Shown in pieces: positions 50,492 through 56,512 of a stretch of 56,512 nucleotides of DNA. How positions within the stretch are numbered: position 1 is the stretch's first letter; each line of letters begins with the position of its first letter. The position numbers were made by a program, and so were the translations under genes. The DNA comes from CAZTVF01 sp964616985 (GTDB taxonomy: Bacteria > Planctomycetota > Phycisphaerae > SM23-33), in contig CAZTVF010000018.1 in NCBI GenBank assembly GCA_964616985.1, positions 1 through 56,512 of the forward strand, written 5' to 3'. The notes below the pieces were generated by a model. It was not told the origin of the DNA. It ran no database searches and was given only the letters and a program-made list of their open reading frames with translations.

Positions 50492-51790
50492 ATGTACGAC
50501 GTATTGAGTCTTGCCCCGGTCAAGTTCCCCGAGGGCTTCATCTGGGGTTCGTCCTCCTCGGCCTATCAGACCGAGGGCGACAATTTCAACTGCGACTTCT
50601 ACCAGGCCGAGCTCGACGGCCACATGAAGGAGCCCTGCGGCAAGGCGTGTAACGCGTACGCGATGTACAAAGAAGACATCGCGATGATCCAGCGTCTCGG
50701 CCACAAGGCCTACCGCTTCGGCGTGGAGTGGTCTCGCGTCGAGACCGCTCGCGGCGAGTTCAACGCCGAGGCCGTCGCGCATTACGTCGACATGGCCCGC
50801 CGCCTCCGCGACGCCGGCATCCAGCCCTGGGTCACCCTGCACCACTTCAGCAACCCCCTGTGGTTCACCAAGCTGGGCGAGTGGCACCAGCGGGCGAACG
50901 TCGACGCGTTCCTGGAGTTCGTCGAGCACCTGGTGCCCAGGCTCGCCCCGTACATCGCCGGCTGGGTGCCCATCAACGAGTACAACCTCCACGGCGGCAT
51001 GCCCCCCCAGCCCGAGAACCACAAGAAGATGGCCGCCTACAAGTTCAACTTCCTGCTGGCCGACGCCGGGACCTACGACATCATCAAGGCCCATTCCGCC
51101 GCCCCCGCCGCCAGCTGCATGGCCTACGTCCCCTTCCAGGGATCGCAGCCGCACGACCGCACCGATGCGATGATGGCCGACTACACCGACTGGTGCTCGT
51201 ACGGTTTCTACTACCACGCGATCCGCACGGGCGAGTGGGTGTACCCCTTCGTTGACGGCGGCTACTTCCCGCAGCTCAAGGGCCGGGCGGATTTCTGGGC
51301 GGCCAACATGTACGTGCGGCAGCTGGTCAACAGCCGCAGCGGCGCGTGCAAGGGCGAGCGTTACCCGCACACGTTCCTGCCGCTGATCGACAACCCCGAC
51401 TTCTACGCCAACGAGTTCTCGCCCGACCATCTGATGTGGAACCTCCAGCGGCTCAAGGACAAGCCCGTCATCCTCACCGAGAATGGCTGCTGCGCCGACG
51501 ACGACCGATTCCGCATCGCGTACCTGGCGATGCACCTGGCCGCCTTCCGCCACGCGATCGACACGGGGGTGGATCTCAAGGGCTACTTCTACTGGTGCCT
51601 GATGGACAACTACGAGTGGGGCAGCTACCTGCCCCGCTTCGGCATGGTCGACTGCGACCGCCAGACCTTCGTCCGCACGCCCAAGCCCAGCAGTTCGTTC
51701 TACCGCGACATCATCGCCGCCAACGGCTTCAGCGGCCAGACCGTCCGCAAGTATCTCGACCGCCTGCCCTCGCGGGCGGATGGGAAATAA
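50492..51790 (+). CDS. Glycoside hydrolase family 1 (beta-glucosidase-like)
   Basis: 432 residues. FPEGFIWGSSSSAYQTEGDNFNCDFYQAE is the GH1 N-terminal signature, with the substrate-binding Gln. HKAYRFGVEWSRVE, PWVTLHHFSNPLWF and NMYVRQ are barrel motifs. The acid/base position reads PINEYN (Glu163), where most GH1 have NEP; the nucleophile is in ILTENG (Glu330). The C-terminus has YFYWCLMDNYEWGSYLPRFGMVDCD. No signal peptide. AAGGAG precedes the ATG at 50492. It probably cleaves beta-glycosides inside the cell; sugar specificity is not clear. Confidence 0.88.
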   Translation: MYDVLSLAPVKFPEGFIWGSSSSAYQTEGDNFNCDFYQAELDGHMKEPCGKACNAYAMYKEDIAMIQRLGHKAYRFGVEWSRVETARGEFNAEAVAHYVDMARRLRDAGIQPWVTLHHFSNPLWFTKLGEWHQRANVDAFLEFVEHLVPRLAPYIAGWVPINEYNLHGGMPPQPENHKKMAAYKFNFLLADAGTYDIIKAHSAAPAASCMAYVPFQGSQPHDRTDAMMADYTDWCSYGFYYHAIRTGEWVYPFVDGGYFPQLKGRADFWAANMYVRQLVNSRSGACKGERYPHTFLPLIDNPDFYANEFSPDHLMWNLQRLKDKPVILTENGCCADDDRFRIAYLAMHLAAFRHAIDTGVDLKGYFYWCLMDNYEWGSYLPRFGMVDCDRQTFVRTPKPSSSFYRDIIAANGFSGQTVRKYLDRLPSRADGK

Positions 51791-51818
51791 AGGTCGTAGG
51801 CAGAAGGCAGTAGGTCGT
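51786..51818. repeat. AGGTCGTAGG repeat after the GH1 gene
   Basis: AGGTCGTAGGCAGAAGGCAG and TAGGTCGTAGGGAAG lie in tandem directly after the stop codon. The reverse complement word recurs at 33479-33508. Confidence 0.55.
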
Positions 51819-51896
51819 AGGGAAGATGCACTGCGAATGCGAAGATCTACCTACCATCCGGGCTTGCCCGGCGTAGCCGAAGGCGAAGGCGGGTGC

Positions 51897-51920
51897 CACC
51901 CCCAAACTCGTTTGGGGGTG
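51897..51920. repeat. CACCCCCAAAC palindrome, copy 1
   Basis: CACCCCCAAAC-TC-GTTTGGGGGTG is a perfect 11-bp stem with a 2-base loop, flanked by GGTGC on the left and CGAAG on the right. Three related copies lie at 52007, 53439 and 53704. Confidence 0.75.
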
Positions 51921-52006
51921 CGAAGAGCCACCGATGCGCCGCGACGCACGCCGTATAGGATATAGCAGCCCGTGCCTCTTTGCAGGACGCAAACGCCGAC
52001 GGAAGA

Positions 52007-52026
52007 CACCCCCAAACGAGGGGTGG
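52007..52026. repeat. CACCCCCAAAC palindrome, copy 2 (shortened)
   Basis: CACCCC-CAAACGA-GGGGTG, followed by GCACC. The inner part of the stem is missing on the right side. It lies 40 bp before the 93-residue gene. Confidence 0.6.
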
Positions 52027-52065
52027 CACCATCGGTGAGACACTGCTGGAGCAGAAGAGACCGCC

Positions 52066-52347
52066 ATGGAAAAGAAACGTCCCCCGTCAGACTACAAGAT
52101 CCTTTACGACGGCCCGCCGCTGCCGCCGTACTACGTAGCCGAGATCGTCCGCCCGCTGATCGGCAAGACGATCTGGATCAAGGACGCGGCCGAGCGCACC
52201 CGCAACGGCATGGTCACCGAGGTGCCCTGGATTCGCGAAGATCAGACCACCGATCTCCCCGCCCTGAAGTTCGCCGACGACCGGCCCATCTTCTTCAAGG
52301 ACATCGTCCTGATCGCTCTCTACGATCCCAAGGCGAAGCACCCCTGA
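52066..52347 (+). CDS. Small hypothetical protein (93 residues)
   Basis: MEKKRPPSDYKILYDGPPLP, then PYYVAEIVRPLIGKTIWIKDAAERTRNGMV and FADDRPIFFKDIVLIALYDP. It has no signal or TM segment. The even mix of residues and the GKTIWIKDA...VTEVPWI beta pattern look like a folded domain. No family recognised. AGAAGAG lies just before the ATG. Gene alone on the plus strand between repeats. Confidence 0.55.
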   Translation: MEKKRPPSDYKILYDGPPLPPYYVAEIVRPLIGKTIWIKDAAERTRNGMVTEVPWIREDQTTDLPALKFADDRPIFFKDIVLIALYDPKAKHP

Positions 52348-52360
52348 CCGGGGAAACAAT

Positions 52361-52523
52361 TTCACCACAAAGGGCACAAAGGACACGAAGTTCAGAATAG
52401 AAGCCGACCTTGCAGCAGGGGTGTTGATTTCGCTACCCGATCGCAATTGCCGCCGCCACCTCAGATAGATGAACCCGTTGAGAGTCTTTTTCCCTTGGTG
52501 TTCTTTGTGCTCTTTGTGGTGAA
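52361..52523. repeat. CACCACAAAG inverted repeat, second copy
   Basis: TTCACCACAAAGGGCACAAA (from 52361) is mirrored by TTCTTTGTGCTCTTTGTGGT (to about 52523), about 120 bases apart. It matches the element at 38277-38394. It lies between convergent genes. Confidence 0.7.
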
Positions 52524-52542
52524 GAGAAACGCACGGCGCGCG

Positions 52543-53310
52543 TCATAACTCAAAGATATCTGACGCCTCGTAGCGGCTGGCCACGTGGAGCGGGATGCGA
52601 TCCTGGATGACGGACTGGTGTGTGCTCATGGCGACCTTGGGGTCGTTGTTCTGCTCGGACAGATGCGCCAGGCAGGCCCAGCGGAGCTGGCCGCCGGCGG
52701 CCGCGAGCAGCAAGGCCGCGGCTTCTTCATTCGATATATGCCCGCGCGGGCCGCGGATGCGGGCCTTGAGGAACTCGGGGTACGGGCCCGTCGCCAGCAT
52801 CCGGGGGTCGTAGTTGCTTTCGAGGAACACGCCATCGAGCGACCCCACCGCCGCCGGCAGCCCGTCGAACACGTGGCCCAAGTCCGTCAAGATGCCCACG
52901 CGTTTGCCGCCGGCCTCGATGACGAACGCGACGCCGTCGGATGCGTCATGCGGCGTGCGGATCGTCTGCACGCGGATCGAGCCGAAGTCCAGCGCGTCGC
53001 CGGAGGCGAACGTGCGGACCTCTTCCATCTTCCCCAGGTTCACGTAGGCCGTCGCCGCCTGCATCGTGGAGGCGGTGGCGTAGATCGGCAGCTTGAACTT
53101 ACGCTGGTAGACGCCCGCGCAGCGGACGTGGTCGCTGTGGTCGTGCGAGATAATGACGGCGTCGACCTGGCCGATGTCGCGCCCATGGCCCGCAAGCCGC
53201 TGCTGCGCCTTGATGCCGCTGATGCCCGCATCGAACAGCAGCCTCACGCCGCCATGCTCCACATAGATGCAGTTGCCGTTACTACCGGACTGAAGCGAAA
53301 TCGCAATCAT
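52543..53310 (-). CDS. YycJ/WalJ-like metallo-beta-lactamase-fold hydrolase
   Basis: 255 residues. ISLQSGSNGNCIYVEHGGVRLLFDAGISG and IISHDHSDHVRCAGVY carry the HxHxDH metal site; RTPHDASDGVAFVIEAGG, ILTDLGHVFDGL and LESNYDPRMLATGPYPEFLKARIRGPRGHISNEEAA are the YycJ signature segments, with the late His in AHLSEQNN. Members are 5'-3' exonuclease-like phosphodiesterases tied to cell-wall control or DNA repair; the role here is not shown. Gene alone on the minus strand. Confidence 0.88.
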   Translation of the reverse strand: MIAISLQSGSNGNCIYVEHGGVRLLFDAGISGIKAQQRLAGHGRDIGQVDAVIISHDHSDHVRCAGVYQRKFKLPIYATASTMQAATAYVNLGKMEEVRTFASGDALDFGSIRVQTIRTPHDASDGVAFVIEAGGKRVGILTDLGHVFDGLPAAVGSLDGVFLESNYDPRMLATGPYPEFLKARIRGPRGHISNEEAAALLLAAAGGQLRWACLAHLSEQNNDPKVAMSTHQSVIQDRIPLHVASRYEASDIFEL

Positions 53311-53396
53311 CGGCCCCAGTATAGCGAACGCCGAGCGGGAAAAGAAACCTTAGAGCCTATCCGCGTTGGAGCGCGGCATACGTTTGCACCGTCACC

Positions 53397-53424
53397 GTAG
53401 GGTGGGCTGGCCAGCCCACCCTAC
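53397..53424. repeat. GTAGGGTGGGCTGG palindrome, copy 1 (perfect)
   Basis: GTAGGGTGGGCTGG is followed directly by its reverse complement, giving a 28-bp perfect palindrome without loop. Degenerate copies lie at 53522, 53631 and 53765. Confidence 0.85.
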
Positions 53425-53438
53425 CTCCTGCTCGGTGC

Positions 53439-53459
53439 CACCCCAAAACTTTGGGGGTG
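53439..53459. repeat. CACCCCCAAAC palindrome, copy 3
   Basis: CACCCCAAA-ACT-TTGGGGGTG, flanked by GGTGC and CGAAG exactly as copy 1, but with one C less on the left. Confidence 0.7.
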
Positions 53460-53521
53460 CGAAGGCGAGACCGAGGCGTATGGGCGTCTGCCGGTCGGTG
53501 GAACACGACGGTTCAGTCACC

Positions 53522-53547
53522 GTAGGGTGGGCTGGCTAGCCCACCAT
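53522..53547. repeat. GTAGGGTGGGCTGG palindrome, copy 2
   Basis: GTAGGGTGGGCTGGCTAGCC followed by CACCAT: same arms, one changed centre base, and a shortened right end. Confidence 0.75.
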
Positions 53548-53630
53548 TCGCCCGAGATAAGGCGGGGTAGATGGCCGCGCACAAAGGCATGTCGGTGCCG
53601 CCGCCGTCACGGTATCGATTGAGGTGATCG

Positions 53631-53656
53631 ATGGTGGGCTGGCCAGCCCACCCTAC
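53631..53656. repeat. GTAGGGTGGGCTGG palindrome, copy 3
   Basis: ATGGTGGGCTGG followed by CCAGCCCACCCTAC. The left end reads ATGGTGGG instead of GTAGGGTGGG, the mirror of the change in copy 2. Confidence 0.75.
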
Positions 53657-53703
53657 CTGCTATGCCGGGGGGCTTTGTCAGCTTGGGACTCGGTGGTTGT
53701 TCT

Positions 53704-53727
53704 CACCCCCAAACGAGTTTGGGGGTG
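53704..53727. repeat. CACCCCCAAAC palindrome, copy 4
   Basis: CACCCCCAAAC-GA-GTTTGGGGGTG followed by GCACC. The loop is the reverse complement of that in copy 1, so this copy is inverted relative to it. Confidence 0.75.
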
Positions 53728-53764
53728 GCACCGCGAAGCCAACGGGGGATCGTCCAAGTGATCG

Positions 53765-53790
53765 ATGGTGGGCTGGCGCACCCACCCTGC
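53765..53790. repeat. GTAGGGTGGGCTGG palindrome, copy 4 (degenerate)
   Basis: ATGGTGGGCTGGCGCACCCACCC: left arm intact, right arm diverged. It is the copy closest to pntA. Confidence 0.6.
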
Positions 53791-53870
53791 CTGCACTCCG
53801 CCCGCCGTCGTTACCACGATTTCGCATTTTTGCCCCCCTACACTTATTCAGAAGGCCAAGAAGGAGGCCC

Positions 53871-55022
53871 ATGATGAAAGTCGCCATTCCACGAGAGATG
53901 CACGCGGGCGAGACGCGCGTGGCCGCCGTCCCCGAGACGGTGCGGCAGCTGAAGGCCGCGGGGCTGGAGGTCGCCGTCGAGTCCGGCGCCGGGGCCGCGT
54001 CGTTTGTGCGCGATGAGGATTTCCAGGCCGCCGGCGCGACCATCGAGACCGACCACGCCGCCCTGCTCCGCTCGGCCGACATCGTCCTGAAGGTCCGCCC
54101 GCCCGATGCGGCGACGGAGGTCCCGCTGCTCAAGCCCGGGGCGGTGCTGGTGTGCCTGCTGCAGGCGGCGCAGAACCCCCAGGCCGTGGAGAAACTCGCC
54201 GCCGCCAACATCACCACCTTCGCCATGGAACTCATCCCCCGCATCAGCCGCGCGCAGAACATGGACGTGCTCACCAGCATGGCCACCGTCGCCGGCTACA
54301 AGGCCGTCCTGCTGGCCGCGGGCACGCTGGCCCGCATGATGCCGATGATGATGACGGCCTCGGGCACGATCAATCCCGCCAGCGTCCTGGTCATCGGCGC
54401 GGGCGTCGCGGGCCTGCAGGCCATCGCCACGGCCAAGCGGCTGGGCGCGGTCGTCCGCGCGGTGGACACGCGGCCGGCCGTGAAGGAGCAGATCGAAAGC
54501 CTGGGGGCCAAGTTCATCGCGTTGGAAGTCACCCACGACGCCGAGGCCACCGGCGGCTACGCCGCCGACCTGGGCGAGCAGTTCTACGCGCAGGAGCAGC
54601 AGGTGCTGGCCCCGCACGTGAAAACGTCCGACATCGTCATCACCTCCGCCCTCATCCCCGGCCGCCGGGCGCCGCTGCTGATCACCGAAGCGATGGTCGG
54701 GGCGATGAAGCCCGGATCGGTGATCGTGGATCTTGCGGCCGAGCAAGGCGGCAACTGCTCGCTCACCCGCCCGGGCGAGACGGTCAACCGCGGCGGGGTG
54801 ACCGTCCTGGGCCCGCCCAATCTGCCGGCCCTGCTGCCGGTGCACGCCAGCGTCATGTTCGCCCGCAACGTGATGGCGTTCATGAAGGAATTGATCCGCG
54901 AGGGCCGCGTGCACGTGAACCGCCAGGACGAAGTCATCGGCCAGACGCTGGCGACGTACGAGGGCCAGGTGGTGAGCGAACCGCTTCGCCAGGCCATGCA
55001 GAACGCAAGGAGCCGCACATGA
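53871..55022 (+). CDS. pntA: NAD(P) transhydrogenase subunit alpha part 1
   Basis: 383 residues. Soluble dI domain of the proton-pumping transhydrogenase, which binds NAD(H). VAIPREMHAGETRVAAVPETV is the alanine dehydrogenase/PNT N-terminal motif, MELIPRISRAQNMDVLTSMATVAGYKAV the RQD-loop region (QNMD here), VLVIGAGVAGLQAIATAKRLGAVVRAVDTR the Rossmann NAD site, and VIVDLAAEQGGNCSLT a late motif. Separate dI and membrane chains are the Rhodospirillum-type three-gene arrangement. AAGGAGG precedes the ATG at 53871. The stop codon overlaps the next gene (ATGA). Confidence 0.94.
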   Translation: MMKVAIPREMHAGETRVAAVPETVRQLKAAGLEVAVESGAGAASFVRDEDFQAAGATIETDHAALLRSADIVLKVRPPDAATEVPLLKPGAVLVCLLQAAQNPQAVEKLAAANITTFAMELIPRISRAQNMDVLTSMATVAGYKAVLLAAGTLARMMPMMMTASGTINPASVLVIGAGVAGLQAIATAKRLGAVVRAVDTRPAVKEQIESLGAKFIALEVTHDAEATGGYAADLGEQFYAQEQQVLAPHVKTSDIVITSALIPGRRAPLLITEAMVGAMKPGSVIVDLAAEQGGNCSLTRPGETVNRGGVTVLGPPNLPALLPVHASVMFARNVMAFMKELIREGRVHVNRQDEVIGQTLATYEGQVVSEPLRQAMQNARSRT

Positions 55023-55336
55023 ACACGCTATCTCTGTACATGCTGGCCGCGGGCGGGGCGATGGACCTGTCGGCGGCCTTGATCATCTTCGTGCTGGCGA
55101 TGTTCGTCGGGCTGGAGGTCATTCGCCGCGTGCCCACGCTGCTGCAGACGCCGCTGATGAGCGGCGCCAATGCGATCAGCGGCATCACGATCGTCGGGGC
55201 GCTGGTCGCCGCGGGACTGGGCGGAACGATCGGGGCCGTCATCGGCACGCTGGCCGTGATCGCGGCCATGATCAACGTGGTCGGCGGCTTCCTGGTCACC
55301 GATCGCATGCTGCGGATGTTCAAACGGAAGGAATAG
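55019..55336 (+). CDS. pntAB: NAD(P) transhydrogenase subunit alpha part 2
   Basis: 105 residues with three TM segments (LIIFVLAMFVGLEVI, TIVGALVAAGLGG.., VIAAMINVVGGFLV). VPTLLQTPLMSGANAISGITIVGAL and NVVGGFLVTDRMLRMF are the family hallmarks of the alpha2 chain (part of dII). Start overlaps the pntA stop codon; pntB follows after 2 bases. Confidence 0.93.
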   Translation: MNTLSLYMLAAGGAMDLSAALIIFVLAMFVGLEVIRRVPTLLQTPLMSGANAISGITIVGALVAAGLGGTIGAVIGTLAVIAAMINVVGGFLVTDRMLRMFKRKE

Positions 55337-55338
55337 CC

Positions 55339-56512
55339 ATGAACCCGCAAAGCATCGACCTATCCTATCTCGTCGCGGCGATCCTGTTCATCTTCGGGTT
55401 AAAGATGATGTCGTCGCCGCGAACCGCCCGCCTGGGCAACTGCCTGGGCGCGATCGGCATGCTGATCGCCATCGTCTTCACGCTCACCTCGCGAGAGATC
55501 GTCACCTGGCGGTGGATCATCACGGGCCTGGCCATCGGCTCGATCCTGGGCGGGGCGCTGGCGCTGATGGTGAAGATGACCGCGATGCCGCAGATGGTGG
55601 CGCTGCTGAACGGCCTGGGCGGGCTGGCGTCGGCCTTGGTGGCCATCGGCGAGTTGTACGCAGCCGGCACGATCACGGACAACCGCTTCCTCATCAGCGT
55701 GGGCGTCGCGACGCTGATCGGCTGGGTCACCTTCACGGGCAGCCTGGTGGCGTTTGCCAAGCTGCAGGAGGTGGTGATCAGCGGCAAGCCCATCACCTTC
55801 CGCCTGCAGAAGACGGCCAACTTCGCCCTGCTGGCCGCCACCGTGCTGCTGATCGTGGTGGAGGTCGCCTTCCCGCAGCATCGTTGGCTGGTGGTGCCGG
55901 TGGCGCTGCTGGCAGCGGTCATCGGCGTGCTCTTCGTCATCCCCATCGGCGGGGCCGACATGCCCGTCGTCATCTCGCTGTTGAACAGCTATTCGGGCCT
56001 GGCGGCCGCGGCCGCGGGCTTCGTCATCAACAACAACGGCCTGATCATCTCCGGCGCGCTGGTGGGCGCCAGCGGCATCATCCTGTCGCAGATCATGTGC
56101 AAGGCGATGAACCGCTCGCTGCTGAACGTGCTGTTCGCGGCCGTCGGCAGCGGCCCAGCCGGTGCGGGCAAGGCGCCGCAGAAGGTCGTGCGCGGCTACA
56201 GCCCCGACGACGCGGCCATGGTGCTGCAGAATGCCCTGCGCGTGATCGTGGTGCCCGGTTACGGCATGGCCGTGGCCCAGGCGCAGCACGCGGTGCGTCA
56301 GATGGCCGACCTGCTGGCCAAGCGCGGCGTGGAGGTGAAGTACGGCATCCATCCCGTCGCCGGCCGCATGCCGGGGCACATGAACGTGCTGCTGGCCGAG
56401 GCCGACGTGCCCTACGAGCAGCTGCTCGAAATGGACCACATCAACAACGACTTCCCCAACACGGACGTGGCGCTGGTGGTGGGCGCCAACGATGTCGTCA
56501 ATCCGGCGGCCC
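55339..56512 (+). CDS. pntB: NAD(P) transhydrogenase subunit beta, cut by window end
   Basis: The frame is open from ATG 55339 to the end, 391 residues of a protein that is normally about 460. Eight or nine TM helices form the dII half channel (GLAIGSILGGALALMVKMTAMPQMVALLNGLGG, GADMPVVISLLNSYSGLAAAAAGFVINNNGLIISGALVGASGIILS); the dIII NADP-binding domain begins at VIVVPGYGMAVAQAQHAV and reaches VALVVGANDVVNPAA, where the window stops. With pntA and pntAB it couples proton flow to NADPH formation. Confidence 0.94.
   Translation, partial: MNPQSIDLSYLVAAILFIFGLKMMSSPRTARLGNCLGAIGMLIAIVFTLTSREIVTWRWIITGLAIGSILGGALALMVKMTAMPQMVALLNGLGGLASALVAIGELYAAGTITDNRFLISVGVATLIGWVTFTGSLVAFAKLQEVVISGKPITFRLQKTANFALLAATVLLIVVEVAFPQHRWLVVPVALLAAVIGVLFVIPIGGADMPVVISLLNSYSGLAAAAAGFVINNNGLIISGALVGASGIILSQIMCKAMNRSLLNVLFAAVGSGPAGAGKAPQKVVRGYSPDDAAMVLQNALRVIVVPGYGMAVAQAQHAVRQMADLLAKRGVEVKYGIHPVAGRMPGHMNVLLAEADVPYEQLLEMDHINNDFPNTDVALVVGANDVVNPAA

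Larger units (their letters stand above)
53311..53870. other. 560-bp repeat-filled gap upstream of the pnt operon
   Basis: No gene is seen, although frames are open because of base composition. Four copies of a GGTGGGCTGGC palindrome and two of the CACCCCCAAAC palindrome alternate here. The last 50 bases are more AT-rich and end in the strong ribosome site AAGGAGG before pntA. Confidence 0.7.

Noticed and set aside
53397..53790. CRISPR array
   Set aside because: Repeats are palindromes of two different families at uneven spacing, with no uniform spacers and no cas genes.

Overview
The window is a GC-rich, gene-dense bacterial chromosome segment. A member of the Planctomycetota, probably near class Phycisphaerae, fits best. 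This is inferred from gene content, not a database match: a PEP-CTERM protein, a division and cell-wall (dcw) cluster without ftsA or ftsZ, lipid A genes (lpxD, lpxI) that indicate an outer membrane, a glycyl radical enzyme that indicates anaerobic capacity, several glycosidases, and small proteins typical of that group. Some 50 protein genes are supported. No rRNA, tRNA, CRISPR array, prophage or transposase was seen.

Layout. 1-5.6 kb: the tail of a metallo-beta-lactamase-fold protein, a PEP-CTERM protein with a strong promoter, a CmpX/MscS-like membrane protein, then rsmE, a DUF6485 protein and a SixA-like phosphatase on the minus strand, and a PQQ-dependent sugar dehydrogenase-like lipoprotein on the plus strand. 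5.6-24.8 kb, all minus strand: the dcw cluster, read in transcription order as mraZ, small unknown gene, rsmH, LysM protein, ftsL-like, ftsI, murE, murF, mraY, ftsW, N-acetylneuraminate lyase-like gene, sialidase, murG, murC, murB, ddl, ftsQ-like, membrane protein. murD is missing from its usual place, and a sialic-acid gene pair sits inside the cluster. A promoter overlapped by three MraZ-type boxes at exact 10-bp spacing precedes mraZ. 25.3-31.5 kb, plus strand: a GT4 glycosyltransferase, a UroD-superfamily protein, a 47-residue membrane protein, a glycyl radical enzyme whose frame is broken at a C7 tract, and a TerC protein. 31.5-42.3 kb: SGNH hydrolase, lpxD-lpxI, a small conserved protein, queA, a methyltransferase, dxs and a polyprenyl synthase gene, and an HNH endonuclease. 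42.4-53.3 kb: membrane proteins, GH2 and GH1 glycosidases, rplU, an M20 peptidase, a zinc-ribbon protein, a lipoprotein, an amidohydrolase and a YycJ-like hydrolase. 53.9 kb to the end: pntA1-pntA2-pntB, with pntB cut by the window edge.

The genes together cover mDAP-type peptidoglycan synthesis and septation, isoprenoid precursor and polyprenyl synthesis (which could feed the lipid carrier used by MraY and MurG), lipid A synthesis, glycan breakdown, and NAD(P)H balancing.

The most unusual non-coding feature is the number of intergenic palindromes. At least six sequence families recur between genes. In one family the outer arms are conserved while the inner stem differs but still pairs, and another can fold into a branched structure. 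No transposase or RAYT-like gene is visible that would explain them.
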